A DNA stretch of 57,248 nucleotides from assembly GCA_030065265.1 (NCBI GenBank), contig JASJCW010000003.1, positions 1 to 57,248 of the forward strand, in the 5' to 3' direction. This document shows, one piece after another, positions 8,514 through 16,153 of this stretch (its first letter is position 1; each line of letters opens with the position of its first letter). The notes beneath the pieces were generated by a model. It ran no database searches. It saw nothing but the letters and a program-made list of their open reading frames with translations, and was not told the origin of the DNA. Position numbers and translations under genes: made by a program. The DNA is from Prochloraceae cyanobacterium (lineage in GTDB: Bacteria; Cyanobacteriota; Cyanobacteriia; Cyanobacteriales; JASJDA01).

Positions 8514-9761
8514 ATGGATAAACTACAACGTTGTTTTGTCTGTAAAGATACGTTCAGCGATCGCCATTTTTTTTACTCCCAATTGTGTGCTAAATGCGGA
8601 GATTTTAACTATGCCAAACGCGATCGCACTGCAAATTTAGAAGGTAAAACAGCCTTAATTACCGGTGGTAGGGTTAAAATTGGTTACGCTCTCGCTTTAA
8701 AATTACTTCGAGCTGGTGCTAGTGTAATTCTGACTACTCGCTTTCCCCGCGATGCAGCAACAAAATATTCCACTCAACAAGATTTTCATCGCTGGGAAGA
8801 TCGCTTGCATATTTATGGCGTAGACTTACGCAATCTCAAAAGCGTCGATTTCTTTACTCAATACTTACTCAATACTTACCGCAGACTAGATATTATTGTT
8901 AATAATGCAGCCCAGACAGTTCGCCGTCCCCCCGCATTTTATCGCCATTTAATCGATCTCGAATCTTTAGACTATCAAGAATTACCGGCAGAAATCAAAC
9001 CTTTACTAAGCTGGAATCTCGCCAAAAGACGTGCAGAGAGCGATCCCGCAGGGATCCGCTTCGCGGTGCGCACTGTTAATAGAGAACAATCTCATCAATT
9101 ATCAGCTCGAGAAAATAGACAGATCGCCGAGATCGTACCGCCAAAATATCCAGTGTCTGCCGTTAATGCCGCTCAAATGGGCGAAATGCCTCTAATTGCT
9201 GCAGACAAACAAGAAAGCGATACTTTCTTTCCTCCTGGAAGTTACGACGAACAAGGAGAACAAATCGATTTACGCTCGTTTAATAGTTGGGTAATGAAAG
9301 ACGATGAAGTGAGTATTACCGAATTATTAGAAGTTCACATCATCAATGCGATCGTTCCTTTTGTCATCAACAGCCATCTCAAAAAATTAATGATGCGAGA
9401 GCCAAACATAGATAAATATATTATCAATGTTTCGTCAATAGAAGGTAGATTTAACTCCGCTAACAAACCTTGGCAACATCCTCACACTAACATGGCCAAA
9501 GCTGCTTTAAATCAAATGACTCGAACTTGTGCTAAAGAATATGCCAACCATGGTATTTTTATGAATGCAGTCGATCCTGGATGGGTTAGTTTTCACGATC
9601 CTTATCCTCAAGTCGAAGCAATGCGCGATCGCGGGATCGAACCATGTTTTGATTTTATCGATGCTGCTGCCCGGATTTGCGATCCAATTTACACTGGAAT
9701 TAATCAAGGCAAAAATGTTTTTGGTAAGTTGTTCGAGCATTATTTAGAAACAGATTGGTAA
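8514..9761 (+). CDS. Atypical SDR-family oxidoreductase with N-terminal zinc knuckle
   Basis: 415 aa. C7xxC10 and C25xxC28 form a likely zinc-binding knuckle. The Rossmann fold starts at 44 with TGGRVKIG (classical TGxxxGIG), and VNNAAQ follows near 129-134. The SDR active site is altered: INVSS (about 304-308) supplies Ser and K329 is kept, but Thr325 stands four residues before the lysine where the catalytic Tyr is expected (HTNMAKAAL). The long insert at 150-280 is unusual for SDRs. Codons 176-187 lie in a palindromic interspersed DNA repeat (AESDPAGIRFAV). Substrate unknown. RBS AGAGAGG-like 20 nt upstream; ATG at 8514. Confidence 0.75.
   Translation: MDKLQRCFVCKDTFSDRHFFYSQLCAKCGDFNYAKRDRTANLEGKTALITGGRVKIGYALALKLLRAGASVILTTRFPRDAATKYSTQQDFHRWEDRLHIYGVDLRNLKSVDFFTQYLLNTYRRLDIIVNNAAQTVRRPPAFYRHLIDLESLDYQELPAEIKPLLSWNLAKRRAESDPAGIRFAVRTVNREQSHQLSARENRQIAEIVPPKYPVSAVNAAQMGEMPLIAADKQESDTFFPPGSYDEQGEQIDLRSFNSWVMKDDEVSITELLEVHIINAIVPFVINSHLKKLMMREPNIDKYIINVSSIEGRFNSANKPWQHPHTNMAKAALNQMTRTCAKEYANHGIFMNAVDPGWVSFHDPYPQVEAMRDRGIEPCFDFIDAAARICDPIYTGINQGKNVFGKLFEHYLETDW
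9040..9070. repeat. Interspersed palindromic repeat inside the SDR gene
   Basis: GATCCC-gca-GGGATC at 9042-9056 is a perfect 6-bp-arm palindrome followed by a GC-rich CGCTTCGCGGTGCGC tail. It is much richer in GC than the surrounding gene. Sequences of this style are dispersed in many filamentous and baeocystous cyanobacterial genomes. It keeps the reading frame open, encoding SDPAGIRFAVR. Confidence 0.5.
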
Positions 9762-9785
9762 TAATTTTGATTTTCAACACAATTT

Positions 9786-9830
9786 CGGGCTGGATTCCCC
9801 ATTCTTCTTAAAGGTGGGGAGGAAAGCCCG
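9786..9830 (+). repeat. Hairpin in the tnpB element left end
   Basis: CGGGCT (9786-9791) pairs with AGCCCG (9825-9830), and TCCCCA (9796-9801) with TGGGGA (9815-9820), leaving small mismatches between. It could be the IS left-end hairpin recognised by a TnpA, or a read-out terminator of the SDR gene. There is no T run after it on the + strand. Confidence 0.55.
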
Positions 9831-9869
9831 ACCAACAAAAATATCGCGGTAGCGATACCACTGCTTGGT

Positions 9870-9906
9870 GCTCCCGACGTATCTGAGGTCTCCTCAGATA
9901 CGGAGC
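9870..9906 (+). repeat. Second, very stable hairpin upstream of tnpB
   Basis: GCTCC pairs with GGAGC at the outside, and GTATCTGAGG with CCTCAGATAC inside, separated by a CGAC bulge and a 3-nt loop. Fifteen base pairs in all. It sits about 55 bp before the tnpB start, so it could limit read-through transcription or translation of tnpB. Confidence 0.6.
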
Positions 9907-9960
9907 ATCCGCTTATTGTACTAACCCGAGCGAAAAAGATTCATCAGGTGTATAATTGAT

Positions 9961-11283
9961 TTGTTATTGATGAAGTTTTTCTGGGTGAAGCAAGCAATTA
10001 CAGCAAAACTAAAACTAGATTTGTCTGACGACCAAAAACAATTGGTTAGACAGACGACTTTAGCTTATCGTGATGCGCTAAATTATGCTTCTCGTGTTGC
10101 TTTTGAGAATAACAAAATCTCTTCAGGAGTAGCTTTACAAAAAAAAATCTATAACGATTTACGGTGTATTTATGGCTTACCAGCACAAATGTCTTGTAAT
10201 GTTCCGAGACAAGTAGGTGCTACATATAAATCATTGTGGACTAAAGTTAAACAAAATGCAGCAGCCATTAAATCTGGTAGAACCAAGAAAAGATATAAAG
10301 GTTTAGACAATCGCCCTAAATTTGTATCTAGAACCTGCACTTTAAATTACAAAAGGGATTATTCTTTTGTCAAAGGCAAAGTTAGTTTAATTACTTTGTC
10401 TGGAAGAATCAAAGTGCCTTACTCAGGTTATTACAAACATTTGGAATTAATTAAATCTGGGGCAAAAATAGGTGCAGCTAAAATCTGGTATGATAAACCC
10501 AAAAAAACTTATTACTTATTGGTTAGTCTAGATTTAGAGATCTCTCAATTAAAACCTGAAGAGATTAAAGAGGTCAAAGGTGTTGATGTTGGACAGCGTT
10601 ATTTAGCGGTTGTAACTAATACTAAAAATCAAACTCAATTCTTTTCTGGCAAAAAAATTAGACATCATGCTAACAAGTATCATAAAGCCAGAAAAAGACT
10701 ACAGCAGAAAGGCACTCGTTCAGCCAAAAGAAGGTTAATTTCTTTGTCTGGAAGAGAGAGACGGTTCACTGCTGCGGTTAATCATCAGATTAGCAAAAAA
10801 ATAGTTTCTCCTCATACTTTGATTGGATTAGAAAATCTTAAGCATATTCGCGAAAGAACTAATCGCAGTAGCAGCAAAAAAGCGAATAGAAATCAGTCTA
10901 AATGGGCTTTTGCAGAATTACATGGATATTGTGATTATAAAGCAATATTGTCTGGTTCTCTGGCGGTAAAAGTGCCAGCACAATTAACAAGTCAGTGTTG
11001 TCCTAAATGCGGTCATTTTTCTAAACAAAATAGACCAAATAAAGGACTAACATTTAGATGTGTCTCTTGTAATCACACTTTGCATTCCGATCTAGTTGGA
11101 GCGAGAAACATAGCACTAAGAACGTTGCTCTTGAGGCAAGACTTTGAGAGTACGGGGCGAATTTCAGCCGTCCCTGATGTGTCGCACGAAGAAACCAAAG
11201 CTAAATATCTTCCGAGGTATTTAGAATTGAGGTGGAGTGCAGATACAATCCCTGACTTCAAGCGACGCGAGGAGCTAAGTTAG
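9961..11283 (+). CDS. tnpB: RNA-guided nuclease / transposon accessory protein TnpB (OrfB)
   Basis: 440 aa. An N-terminal helix-turn-helix type domain comes first, then the split RuvC nuclease with D209 (GVDVGQRYLAV), E291 (IGLENLKHI) and D377 (HSDLVGARN). The C4 zinc ribbon is C347xxC350 ... C367xxC370. All three catalytic acids and four cysteines are intact, so it may be active. TnpB proteins are guided by an RNA made from the element's right end and cut target DNA next to a TAM. Start TTG at 9961 (AGGTG 10 nt upstream) or ATG at 9970; the latter gives the more usual MKFFWVKQ start. The 3' end of the gene overlaps the likely guide-RNA scaffold. Confidence 0.9.
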   Translation: MLLMKFFWVKQAITAKLKLDLSDDQKQLVRQTTLAYRDALNYASRVAFENNKISSGVALQKKIYNDLRCIYGLPAQMSCNVPRQVGATYKSLWTKVKQNAAAIKSGRTKKRYKGLDNRPKFVSRTCTLNYKRDYSFVKGKVSLITLSGRIKVPYSGYYKHLELIKSGAKIGAAKIWYDKPKKTYYLLVSLDLEISQLKPEEIKEVKGVDVGQRYLAVVTNTKNQTQFFSGKKIRHHANKYHKARKRLQQKGTRSAKRRLISLSGRERRFTAAVNHQISKKIVSPHTLIGLENLKHIRERTNRSSSKKANRNQSKWAFAELHGYCDYKAILSGSLAVKVPAQLTSQCCPKCGHFSKQNRPNKGLTFRCVSCNHTLHSDLVGARNIALRTLLLRQDFESTGRISAVPDVSHEETKAKYLPRYLELRWSADTIPDFKRREELS

Positions 11284-11293
11284 GGTAGTTGAA
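11140..11293 (+). ncRNA. Candidate omega RNA (right-end RNA) scaffold of the tnpB element
   Basis: In characterised IS605 elements the guide RNA scaffold is encoded by the tnpB 3' end and the right end, and the guide is the flanking genomic DNA. Here the last 45 or so codons and the adjacent right end have low coding complexity and the segment typical of cyanobacterial tnpB 3' ends (GAATTGAGGTGGAG, then TCCCTGACTTCAA). The guide would begin after 11261 or after 11293 depending on the true end. This is by analogy; I have not folded it. Confidence 0.35.
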
Positions 11294-11358
11294 TTGCGAT
11301 CTCTCAGATAGCATTTTTTTAGAGATTTTATTTTTTGTAACTGTAGAGTTTCGGGAAA

Positions 11359-12504
11359 ATGAGTAAGTGGAAATTTTCTTATTTACTGTTTCGAGCTTCA
11401 TTTTGGATTGGAGCGTTATTAACAGGAGGTATTATTTTTTCTATTACCCCTACTGCCAAAAAATGGGCTATCTTAAGCAAAATTGAATTTTTGCCCGTAT
11501 CTTCAGAAATATGTTTCAGATCGCAAACAATGAAGAAATACCTTCAACATGGTGGAAATCCAAACGCTGAAATAATAACGTTCTTTTCTGATTCGGGGAT
11601 AGTGCGGATTTCTTTACTCGAGTGTGCAATTGAAATGTCTAACACCCGAGGAATAGAACTTTTAATTCCTTATATTGCCGATGTTAATGCCAAACAAAAA
11701 CAAGGCAAAACTATTATATACTGGGCGCGATCGCCCGAGATAGCAGAGCTGTTAATTGCCAAGGGCGCAAAGCTTAACGTTACCGACTTTAAAGGAAAAA
11801 CTCCACTACACGACATTGCAAGATTTTCGAGACAAGAGAAAACAGTAAAACTGTTAATTGCTAATGGTGCTGAAGTCAATGCTACTGACATTGATGGCAA
11901 GACTCCTTTGTATTATGCGTTAGGGCAAGGAAAAGAAGATGTAGCAAAACTGTTAATTGCTAATGGTGCTGAAGTCAATGCTACTGACATTGATGGCAAG
12001 ACTCCTTTGCATTACGTATCTCAGGGTGGAGATAAAGATGTAACAAAACTGTTAATTGCTAATGGTGCTGAAGTCAACGATACTGACATTGATGGCAATA
12101 CCCCTCTATATTTGGCTGCATGGGTACATCAAAATGAGAAGATAGTAGAAATATTGATTGACAACGGAGCTGATATTGATGTCAAATCAGAATCGGGTGC
12201 AACCCCCTTATTGCTTGCTGCCTCATATTCAAGGTACAAAACAGTAAAGCTGTTAATCGCTAAAGGAGCTAACATAGATGCTACAGACTCAAAAGGTAGG
12301 AATGCTCTACATTATGCCGCCAAAGCTATTGATAATCTGAAACTAATAGAGTTGCTAATTGCTAATGGGATAGATATTAATGTTAAGGATGACCTCGGTA
12401 AAACTCCGTTAGATTATGCTCTAGCCTCCAAAAAAAACGATCGCATAATAGAACTCCTCAAAGCCGATCGCAACACGAGCCTAAACCTCATTTTTTCTCA
12501 GTAA
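11359..12504 (+). CDS. Membrane-anchored ankyrin repeat protein
   Basis: 381 aa. One N-terminal TM helix (ASFWIGALLTGGIIFSI) is followed by a linker and about nine ankyrin repeats from residue ~110 to the end, with consensus DxxGKTPLHYA ... KLLIANGAEVNATD. Repeats 3-5 are nearly identical at DNA level (see the 99-bp tandem repeat). With a single N-terminal helix the repeats could face either the cytoplasm or periplasm. Ankyrins bind partner proteins; the partner here is unknown. It follows the tnpB element by 75 bp and overlaps the end of the convergent creatininase gene by 17 bp. ATG at 11359. Confidence 0.85.
   Translation: MSKWKFSYLLFRASFWIGALLTGGIIFSITPTAKKWAILSKIEFLPVSSEICFRSQTMKKYLQHGGNPNAEIITFFSDSGIVRISLLECAIEMSNTRGIELLIPYIADVNAKQKQGKTIIYWARSPEIAELLIAKGAKLNVTDFKGKTPLHDIARFSRQEKTVKLLIANGAEVNATDIDGKTPLYYALGQGKEDVAKLLIANGAEVNATDIDGKTPLHYVSQGGDKDVTKLLIANGAEVNDTDIDGNTPLYLAAWVHQNEKIVEILIDNGADIDVKSESGATPLLLAASYSRYKTVKLLIAKGANIDATDSKGRNALHYAAKAIDNLKLIELLIANGIDINVKDDLGKTPLDYALASKKNDRIIELLKADRNTSLNLIFSQ
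11851..12108 (+). repeat. 99-bp tandem repeat within the ankyrin gene
   Basis: A 60-bp block at 11851-11910 recurs identically at 11950-12009 and with a handful of changes at 12049-12108, a 99-bp (33-codon) period. It encodes LLIANGAEVNATDIDGKTPL. The intervening 39 bp are diverged. This suggests recent unit duplication or gene conversion rather than old repeats. Confidence 0.9.
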
Positions 12505-13234
12505 ACTTTAAATAAGATTCGCTCAACTCTTTAACAGCCAAACGATACAACTTTTCACCATGTTCGGGAGTTGCCAAAGCAGGATTAGATCCCATTCTAC
12601 CATCGGGATAATTACGACGAAATTGGGCAGCACTGCGAATCGGATAGCCAGAAGGCACATCTTTAGCCAGATCGGCTTGTTTGATCGCTTCGGGATAGAG
12701 AAATTGAGTTACCGCAACTTCGCTGGGTGTAGCGTGAGATCCTTCTTCATCGCCATATAGTTCTTTAGCTAACTTATAGACCGATCGAGACATAAACCAG
12801 TTAGCTGTCTGACATTTTACCTCTTCAGCCCCCGCTAAATTTAAATAAGAAATGCGATCGTAAGTTTCAGAAAATGCCGCTTTAAGCGTAGCAATATTTC
12901 CCCCGTGACCGTTAATAAAGAAAAATTCTCTAAATCCTGCTTTTGTCAAACAAGTAACATAGTCTAGAATTACTTGTATTAGGGTAGTAGGACGCAAGCT
13001 AATCGTGCCCGGAAAAGCAGTATGGTGTAAAGCCATACCCACATTAATTGTCGGCGCAACCAAAGCATTCGCACTCTCACCTACCCCCTTAGCGATCGCT
13101 TCCGCACAAACCGCATCAGTCCCGATGATTCCAGTCGGGCCGTGCTGTTCTGTAGAGCCGATCGGGACGATTATTCCACTATTTTGTTTAAGATAAGTTT
13201 CAACTTCTTGCCAAGTACATAGATGTAAGAGCAT
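12488..13234 (-). CDS. Creatininase family amidohydrolase
   Basis: 248 aa. Metal-binding motifs of the creatininase fold are clear: GSTEQHGP (E and H ligands, about 27-34), GTDAVCAEAIA (Asp, ~39), HHTAFPGTISL, and FINGHGGNIATL (His, ~110). EEGSHATPSEVAVTQ near 160 carries further conserved acid residues. The family includes creatinine amidohydrolase, MftE and FAPy deformylase ArfB; substrate cannot be decided here. Length is normal. Its 3' end overlaps the convergent ankyrin gene. ATG at 13234. Confidence 0.85.
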   Translation of the reverse strand: MLLHLCTWQEVETYLKQNSGIIVPIGSTEQHGPTGIIGTDAVCAEAIAKGVGESANALVAPTINVGMALHHTAFPGTISLRPTTLIQVILDYVTCLTKAGFREFFFINGHGGNIATLKAAFSETYDRISYLNLAGAEEVKCQTANWFMSRSVYKLAKELYGDEEGSHATPSEVAVTQFLYPEAIKQADLAKDVPSGYPIRSAAQFRRNYPDGRMGSNPALATPEHGEKLYRLAVKELSESYLKFTEKK

Positions 13235-13633
13235 AATTAGCCAACTTGAATTATGTTATTTCAAAGTTTATTTAGATAGCAATTAGAAAATAGCTCCATA
13301 ATTTAAACTTTAAATTTACTATTTTAAGATACAAGACGGGCTAAAATATGTTTGAACGAGCTAAAAAGATTAAAGAATTACTAAGTAGTTACAAAAAGTA
13401 GCAAAAATTGAAAAATACTTAGCTTAAATAATATACAAATAAAGTAATCTAGAATCGATCTCTGCAAAAATAGTTTTCGATCTAGATAAAAAAATATCCC
13501 CGATTTGAGGGATGTTCGTTGGGAATATAAATTAAGCAATAAATTGAAGTCTTCAAAAAAGTTCTTCAATTAAAATGAAATTACCATTGTTTGACGGTAT
13601 ATTTTGCTCAAAATCTCACAATAAATTACATTC
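13235..13633. other. Divergent region between creatininase and sphR, 399 bp
   Basis: No protein gene is supported. It should hold the promoters of both flanking genes. Visible structure: an AT-rich block near 13300-13325 (TTTAAACTTTAAATTT), a minus-strand intrinsic terminator at 13488-13514, and the palindrome TTGAAG-t-CTTCAA at 13544-13556 about 80 bp before the sphR start codon. I could not fit a clean tandem Pho box. Confidence 0.5.
13488..13514 (-). terminator. Orphan intrinsic terminator on the minus strand
   Basis: On the minus strand ATCCC-tcaaatcg-GGGAT is followed directly by ATTTTTTTATC, the classic stem plus U-tract. No minus-strand gene lies between it and the sphR start codon (13634), so it may end a short or antisense RNA. 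Confidence 0.5.
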
Positions 13634-14389
13634 ATGCTATCTTTTGACGTGGTTCAAAATCCTTCTCCTTCGGAACTAATTCACAACAATCGCATTTTAG
13701 TTGTGGAAGACGAAGATTTAATTCGAGATATGATTGCCATCGCTTTAAAAGAAGAAGGTTATGAAGTTATTTGCGCCAGTAACGGGCAAGAAGCTCTTAA
13801 CTTACTTCAAACCCAAGAAAGCGATCGCGTCAACTCCTTGGTGAGTTTGATCGTTTTAGATTTAATGTTGCCTCAAGTTAATGGTCTAGACATTTGTCGT
13901 TTATTGCGCTATCGCGGCAATATCGTCCCGATTTTGATTCTTTCAGCTAAAGCTAGCGAAACCGATCGCGTTCTCGGTTTAGAAGTAGGGGCCGATGATT
14001 ATTTAACTAAACCATTCAGCATGCGGGAATTAGTCGCTCGCTGTCGAGCCTTAATTCGTCGCCAAAACTATACGACCAATAACTCGAACGCGACGGTACA
14101 GCAATTTGGCGATATTGCTCTTTTTACTGAAGAATGTCGGGTCATAGTTCGCGGACAAGAAGTCAGTTTATCTCCAAAAGAGTTTCGTTTATTAGACTTA
14201 TTTATGAGTTACCCTCGTCGAGTTTGGTCTAGAGAGCAATTAATAGAGCAAGTTTGGGGGCCCGATTTTTTAGGAGATAGCAAAACCGTAGACGTTCACA
14301 TTCGTTGGTTGCGCGAAAAACTCGAAGAAGATCCTTCCCATCCAGAATATTTAATTACAATAAGAGGCTTCGGTTATAGATTTGGTTGA
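13634..14389 (+). CDS. sphR: OmpR-family response regulator, SphR/PhoB type (phosphate)
   Basis: 251 aa. The receiver domain (about 20-135) has the acidic pair in LVVEDEDLI, the phosphoacceptor Asp in LIVLDLMLP, and the conserved Thr/Ser and Lys in LILSAKAS and YLTKPF. The DNA-binding winged helix (about 155-251) has VSLSPKEFRLLDLFM and RGFGYRFG. Its neighbours, a PAS histidine kinase, phoU, phoX and pstS, identify it as the phosphate-starvation regulator SphR. It would bind Pho boxes and activate the cluster when phosphate is low. A 20-residue N-terminal extension precedes the receiver. It ends 23 bp before sphS, so the two are co-transcribed. Confidence 0.88.
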   Translation: MLSFDVVQNPSPSELIHNNRILVVEDEDLIRDMIAIALKEEGYEVICASNGQEALNLLQTQESDRVNSLVSLIVLDLMLPQVNGLDICRLLRYRGNIVPILILSAKASETDRVLGLEVGADDYLTKPFSMRELVARCRALIRRQNYTTNNSNATVQQFGDIALFTEECRVIVRGQEVSLSPKEFRLLDLFMSYPRRVWSREQLIEQVWGPDFLGDSKTVDVHIRWLREKLEEDPSHPEYLITIRGFGYRFG

Positions 14390-14412
14390 ATAAAATCTAA
14401 ATTTAAAATCCA

Positions 14413-15765
14413 GTGACTTTTATTGTATCGATCGCCATGATAAGTATGATTGTCGGCTTATTTTTATGGAAACATAAATGTTCTAAAGTTATTTTGCGGC
14501 CGATTATAAATCTATTAACCCTACCTTTCAATTCTTTGCTCAATAAGAGTTTTACGGGTCGCGATCGCCGATATCAAGCCCTAGAGCAACAATTGCTGAT
14601 TTTGCAAGACTCCTTGGATAAAGCTCCAATCGGATATTTGCTCTTAGATGAAGAAAATCAATTGCTTTGGTGTAACGAGCAAGCCAGAAAACTATTAAGT
14701 ATAGACGATCGATGGCAACCCGGAACAACTCGTTTTTTATTAGAGTTAGTGCGCTCTTACGAATTGGATCGGCTCGTAGAAGAGACCCATCGCACCAAAA
14801 TCAACCAAACTAGAGAATGGAATTTTTATCCGAGCAATTACAATTTAACAGCTAAAAATACCCTAAATAGTAAAACAGCCATTCCCCTCAAGGGTTTTGC
14901 AGTTCCACTCGATTCAGATCGAGTTGCCGTTTTCTTAGAAAATCGGCAGTCCTTCGTCGAACTGTCTCAATCGCGCGATCGCGCTTTTTCCGACCTCGCT
15001 CACGAATTTAGAACCCCACTCACTGCGATCGGCTTAGTTGCAGAAACTTTACAAAAAAGATTAAAAGATCCAGAAAGTAAATGGCTCGAACGAGTTCTCA
15101 CAGAAATCGATCGCTTGATGCATTTAATTCAAGACTGGCTCGAAATAACTCAAATTCAGGAAAATCCCCTACAGAATTTAAATTACGATGCTCTCGATCT
15201 GCCAGAATTAATTTTTTCTGTTTGGATGACGCTCAAACCGATTGCCAAACAAAAAGAAGTAAAACTGGCTTCCTTGGGGCTAGACAAATTAGAAATCCAA
15301 GGCGATCGCGCCCGTTTAACTCAAGTCTTTTTAAATATATTAGATAATGCGATTAAGCACAGTCCCGAGCGGGGAACAATTGAAATAGAAATTCGCCGCA
15401 TCTCTCGAGAGATAGACGAGCGAGCAGATTCTTCCGACAGTTTGGAATACGTTCAAATCGATATTATCGATAGCGGCCCGGGTTTTTCAAAATTAGATCT
15501 GCCTCACGTTTTCGATCGTCTCTATCGAGGAGATCCGTCTCGAGTTAGAGAAAATTCATCGACTACTCCCCAACCCCAAGACTCACAATCTACTAAATGC
15601 GATCGCACCTCTGGAAGTGGTTTGGGTCTTGCCTTAGTTCGCGAAATTGTTAAAGCTCATTGTGGTTTAATTGAGGCTCGAAATCATCCCAAAACTGGAG
15701 GTGCTTGGTTGCAAGTTTTATTACCAATCGACAAATTTGAACGAGATCCGACTATCGAAAAATGA
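14413..15765 (+). CDS. sphS: Phosphate-sensing histidine kinase, SphS/PhoR type
   Basis: 450 aa, GTG start. An N-terminal hydrophobic segment (MTFIVSIAMISMIVGLFLW) anchors it. It has only one helix and essentially no periplasmic domain, as expected for SphS/PhoR proteins that sense through the Pst/PhoU system. A PAS-like domain follows (APIGYLLLDEENQLLWCNEQA), then the H box FSDLAHEFRTPLTAI, the N box NILDNAIKHSPERG and the G box SGSGLGLALVREI. It is the partner of the upstream regulator. Known SphS needs its N-terminal segment for activity. A later ATG at about codon 9 would still keep part of the helix. Confidence 0.88.
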   Translation: MTFIVSIAMISMIVGLFLWKHKCSKVILRPIINLLTLPFNSLLNKSFTGRDRRYQALEQQLLILQDSLDKAPIGYLLLDEENQLLWCNEQARKLLSIDDRWQPGTTRFLLELVRSYELDRLVEETHRTKINQTREWNFYPSNYNLTAKNTLNSKTAIPLKGFAVPLDSDRVAVFLENRQSFVELSQSRDRAFSDLAHEFRTPLTAIGLVAETLQKRLKDPESKWLERVLTEIDRLMHLIQDWLEITQIQENPLQNLNYDALDLPELIFSVWMTLKPIAKQKEVKLASLGLDKLEIQGDRARLTQVFLNILDNAIKHSPERGTIEIEIRRISREIDERADSSDSLEYVQIDIIDSGPGFSKLDLPHVFDRLYRGDPSRVRENSSTTPQPQDSQSTKCDRTSGSGLGLALVREIVKAHCGLIEARNHPKTGGAWLQVLLPIDKFERDPTIEK

Positions 15766-16153
15766 TTGTTAAATGCTTAGTTGCCAATTTTAAATATTAT
15801 TGTATTGGAACGCACAATTACGCGAACTTAATGTATTGGAACAGTTTTTTTAGTAAAAACGTAATATAATTTACTTTGAAAGCAAATCTGTTTTGTCTTT
15901 TAGTCAATAATAATTTAATTATTGTCGTTTGTTTTCAAAAACAATGTTTTATTCAGCTTAGACTTGTATTTTGGTCGATTTATTGTAGTTTAATTGAATC
16001 AGCTACAATCTAAAACTCTAAATTCAATCCACAAACTTCGTTTTCCTACTTTAATTAAACTAAATATATCCAAATCTTACGATCCGATCGAAGATTTATT
16101 TTGATAAATTTTTATCTTTAAAATACTAAAACTGAGAAAGGAGCTAGTAAACC
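15766..16153. other. Intergenic region before phoU, 388 bp
   Basis: AT-rich, no gene. It contains a 10-bp direct repeat GTATTGGAAC at 15802-15811 and 15833-15842 (31 bp apart), followed by a perfect TATAAT at 15865-15870 with no good -35. That pattern fits an activator-dependent promoter, so phoU may have its own transcript with a leader of nearly 280 nt. Confidence 0.45.

Larger units (their letters stand above)
9767..11293 (+). mobile_element. IS200/IS605-type element carrying only tnpB (IS1341-like)
   Basis: The element is defined by the tnpB gene and flanking structured non-coding ends; there is no tnpA. On the left, TTGAT at 9767-9771 (the target-side motif of ISDra2-type elements) precedes two strong hairpins at 9786-9830 and 9870-9906. 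On the right, GACTTCAA at 11254-11261 and TAGTTGAA at 11286-11293 are the two candidate end sequences. Both boundaries are inferred, not proven, because no empty site is available. Movement would require TnpA in trans. Confidence 0.6.

Noticed and set aside
13381..13569. Minus-strand open frame of 62 codons upstream of sphR
   Set aside because: Phe/Leu-rich translation of AT-rich DNA, and the intrinsic terminator at 13488-13514 lies inside it on the same strand.
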